Below, piece by piece: positions 13,907 to 14,126 of a DNA stretch of 14,126 nucleotides. The DNA comes from Candidatus Sericytochromatia bacterium (lineage in GTDB: Bacteria > Cyanobacteriota > Sericytochromatia > JACMPN01). Where the stretch lies: assembly GCA_014377495.1 (NCBI GenBank), contig JACMPN010000504.1, positions 1 through 14,126 of the forward strand, read 5' to 3'. The notes beneath the pieces are model-generated. The model was not told the origin of the DNA, ran no database searches, and saw nothing but the letters and a program-made list of their open reading frames with translations. The position numbers and the translations under genes are program-made. Numbering within the stretch: position 1 is the first letter of the stretch; each line of letters opens with the position of its first letter.

Positions 13907-14126
13907 TATGGCGTGGTGCACTGGCTGAACGTGGCGGCGGTCGGCATGATCGGTGTTTTGCCGTCGATGGTCGGATACACCAGCCAAATGTCGTAAAGAC
14001 CCCGTGCCCATGGCTCCCACCGTGTCGCAATTGACTCTGTGAAGGTGAACGGATACCGGAGGACGCCCGAAGCATCCGTCATGGCGCTGCCGAGTTTCAC
14101 GGCGCCCGCATCGCCGGGACGTGGCG
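13906..14126 (-). CDS. C-terminal end of a protein with an Ig-like beta domain (partial)
   Basis: The frame is open from the right edge (base 14124 inward) to TAA at 13906-13908, 72 residues, so the gene starts outside the window. The visible end contains TDASGVLRYPFTFTES, the strand-turn-strand typical of Ig-like / carboxypeptidase-regulatory-like domains in secreted proteins, then RWEPWARGLYDIWLVYPTIDGKTPIMPTA, and ends SQCTTP. A GTG at 14100 could start a 64-residue protein but has no Shine-Dalgarno and would begin in mid-domain. I infer an exported or surface beta-sandwich protein; the rest of its architecture is not visible. Confidence 0.55.
   Translation of the reverse strand, partial: PRPGDAGAVKLGSAMTDASGVLRYPFTFTESIATRWEPWARGLYDIWLVYPTIDGKTPIMPTAATFSQCTTP

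Noticed and set aside
13629..14075. 148-codon minus-strand frame near the right edge
   Set aside because: Ser/Arg/Pro-rich and out of frame with the convincing Ig-like C-terminus at 13906-14126.

Overview
The window is GC-rich throughout and comes from a diderm (outer-membrane-bearing) bacterium. The evidence is a full-length TamB-like inner-membrane/periplasmic protein, an outer-membrane beta-barrel-like protein ending in phenylalanine, and two lipoproteins with clear lipoboxes. Nothing fixes the phylum. The genes read as an ordinary chromosomal stretch of an environmental, probably little-studied lineage. I see no phage, transposon, CRISPR, rRNA or tRNA.

Layout. 1-575 holds the remains of a carotenoid desaturase/retinol saturase-like FAD enzyme: the dinucleotide-binding N-terminus and the family C-terminus survive, but the middle is deleted and the frame changes twice. 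746-1615 encodes an exported protein with a 12-cysteine head and a beta-barrel-like tail, closed by a U-tract terminator. 1730-6217 encodes a 1495-residue TamB-like protein. A minus-strand exported protein of unknown function (6291-6932) converges on it. This protein is divergent from an M3-family oligopeptidase (7080-8804), and the shared upstream region carries a perfect inverted repeat. A two-gene operon follows, an ATP-grasp ligase (8960-10156) and an alpha/beta-hydrolase esterase (10160-10894), with operator-like repeats upstream and a perfect 11-bp hairpin at its end. 11096-11551 is a stand-alone small beta-rich protein of unknown function. It converges on an Ala-rich lipoprotein (11634-12197, minus) across two hairpins. 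A solitary PIN-domain protein (12391-12975) and a CAP/SCP-domain lipoprotein (GTG start, 13018-13554) follow. Then comes about 350 bases without a convincing gene, and at the right edge the C-terminal end of a minus-strand protein with an Ig-like/carboxypeptidase-regulatory-like beta fold.

How they fit together. The envelope theme is strong: TamB-like protein, barrel protein, two lipoproteins, one further exported protein and an exported beta domain at the edge. The part most likely to be an undescribed system is the ATP-grasp/esterase pair: an ATP-dependent carboxylate ligase translationally close to a hydrolase, with its own regulatory region and possibly functionally linked to the upstream peptidase. 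The enzymes' folds are clear, but their substrates are not.
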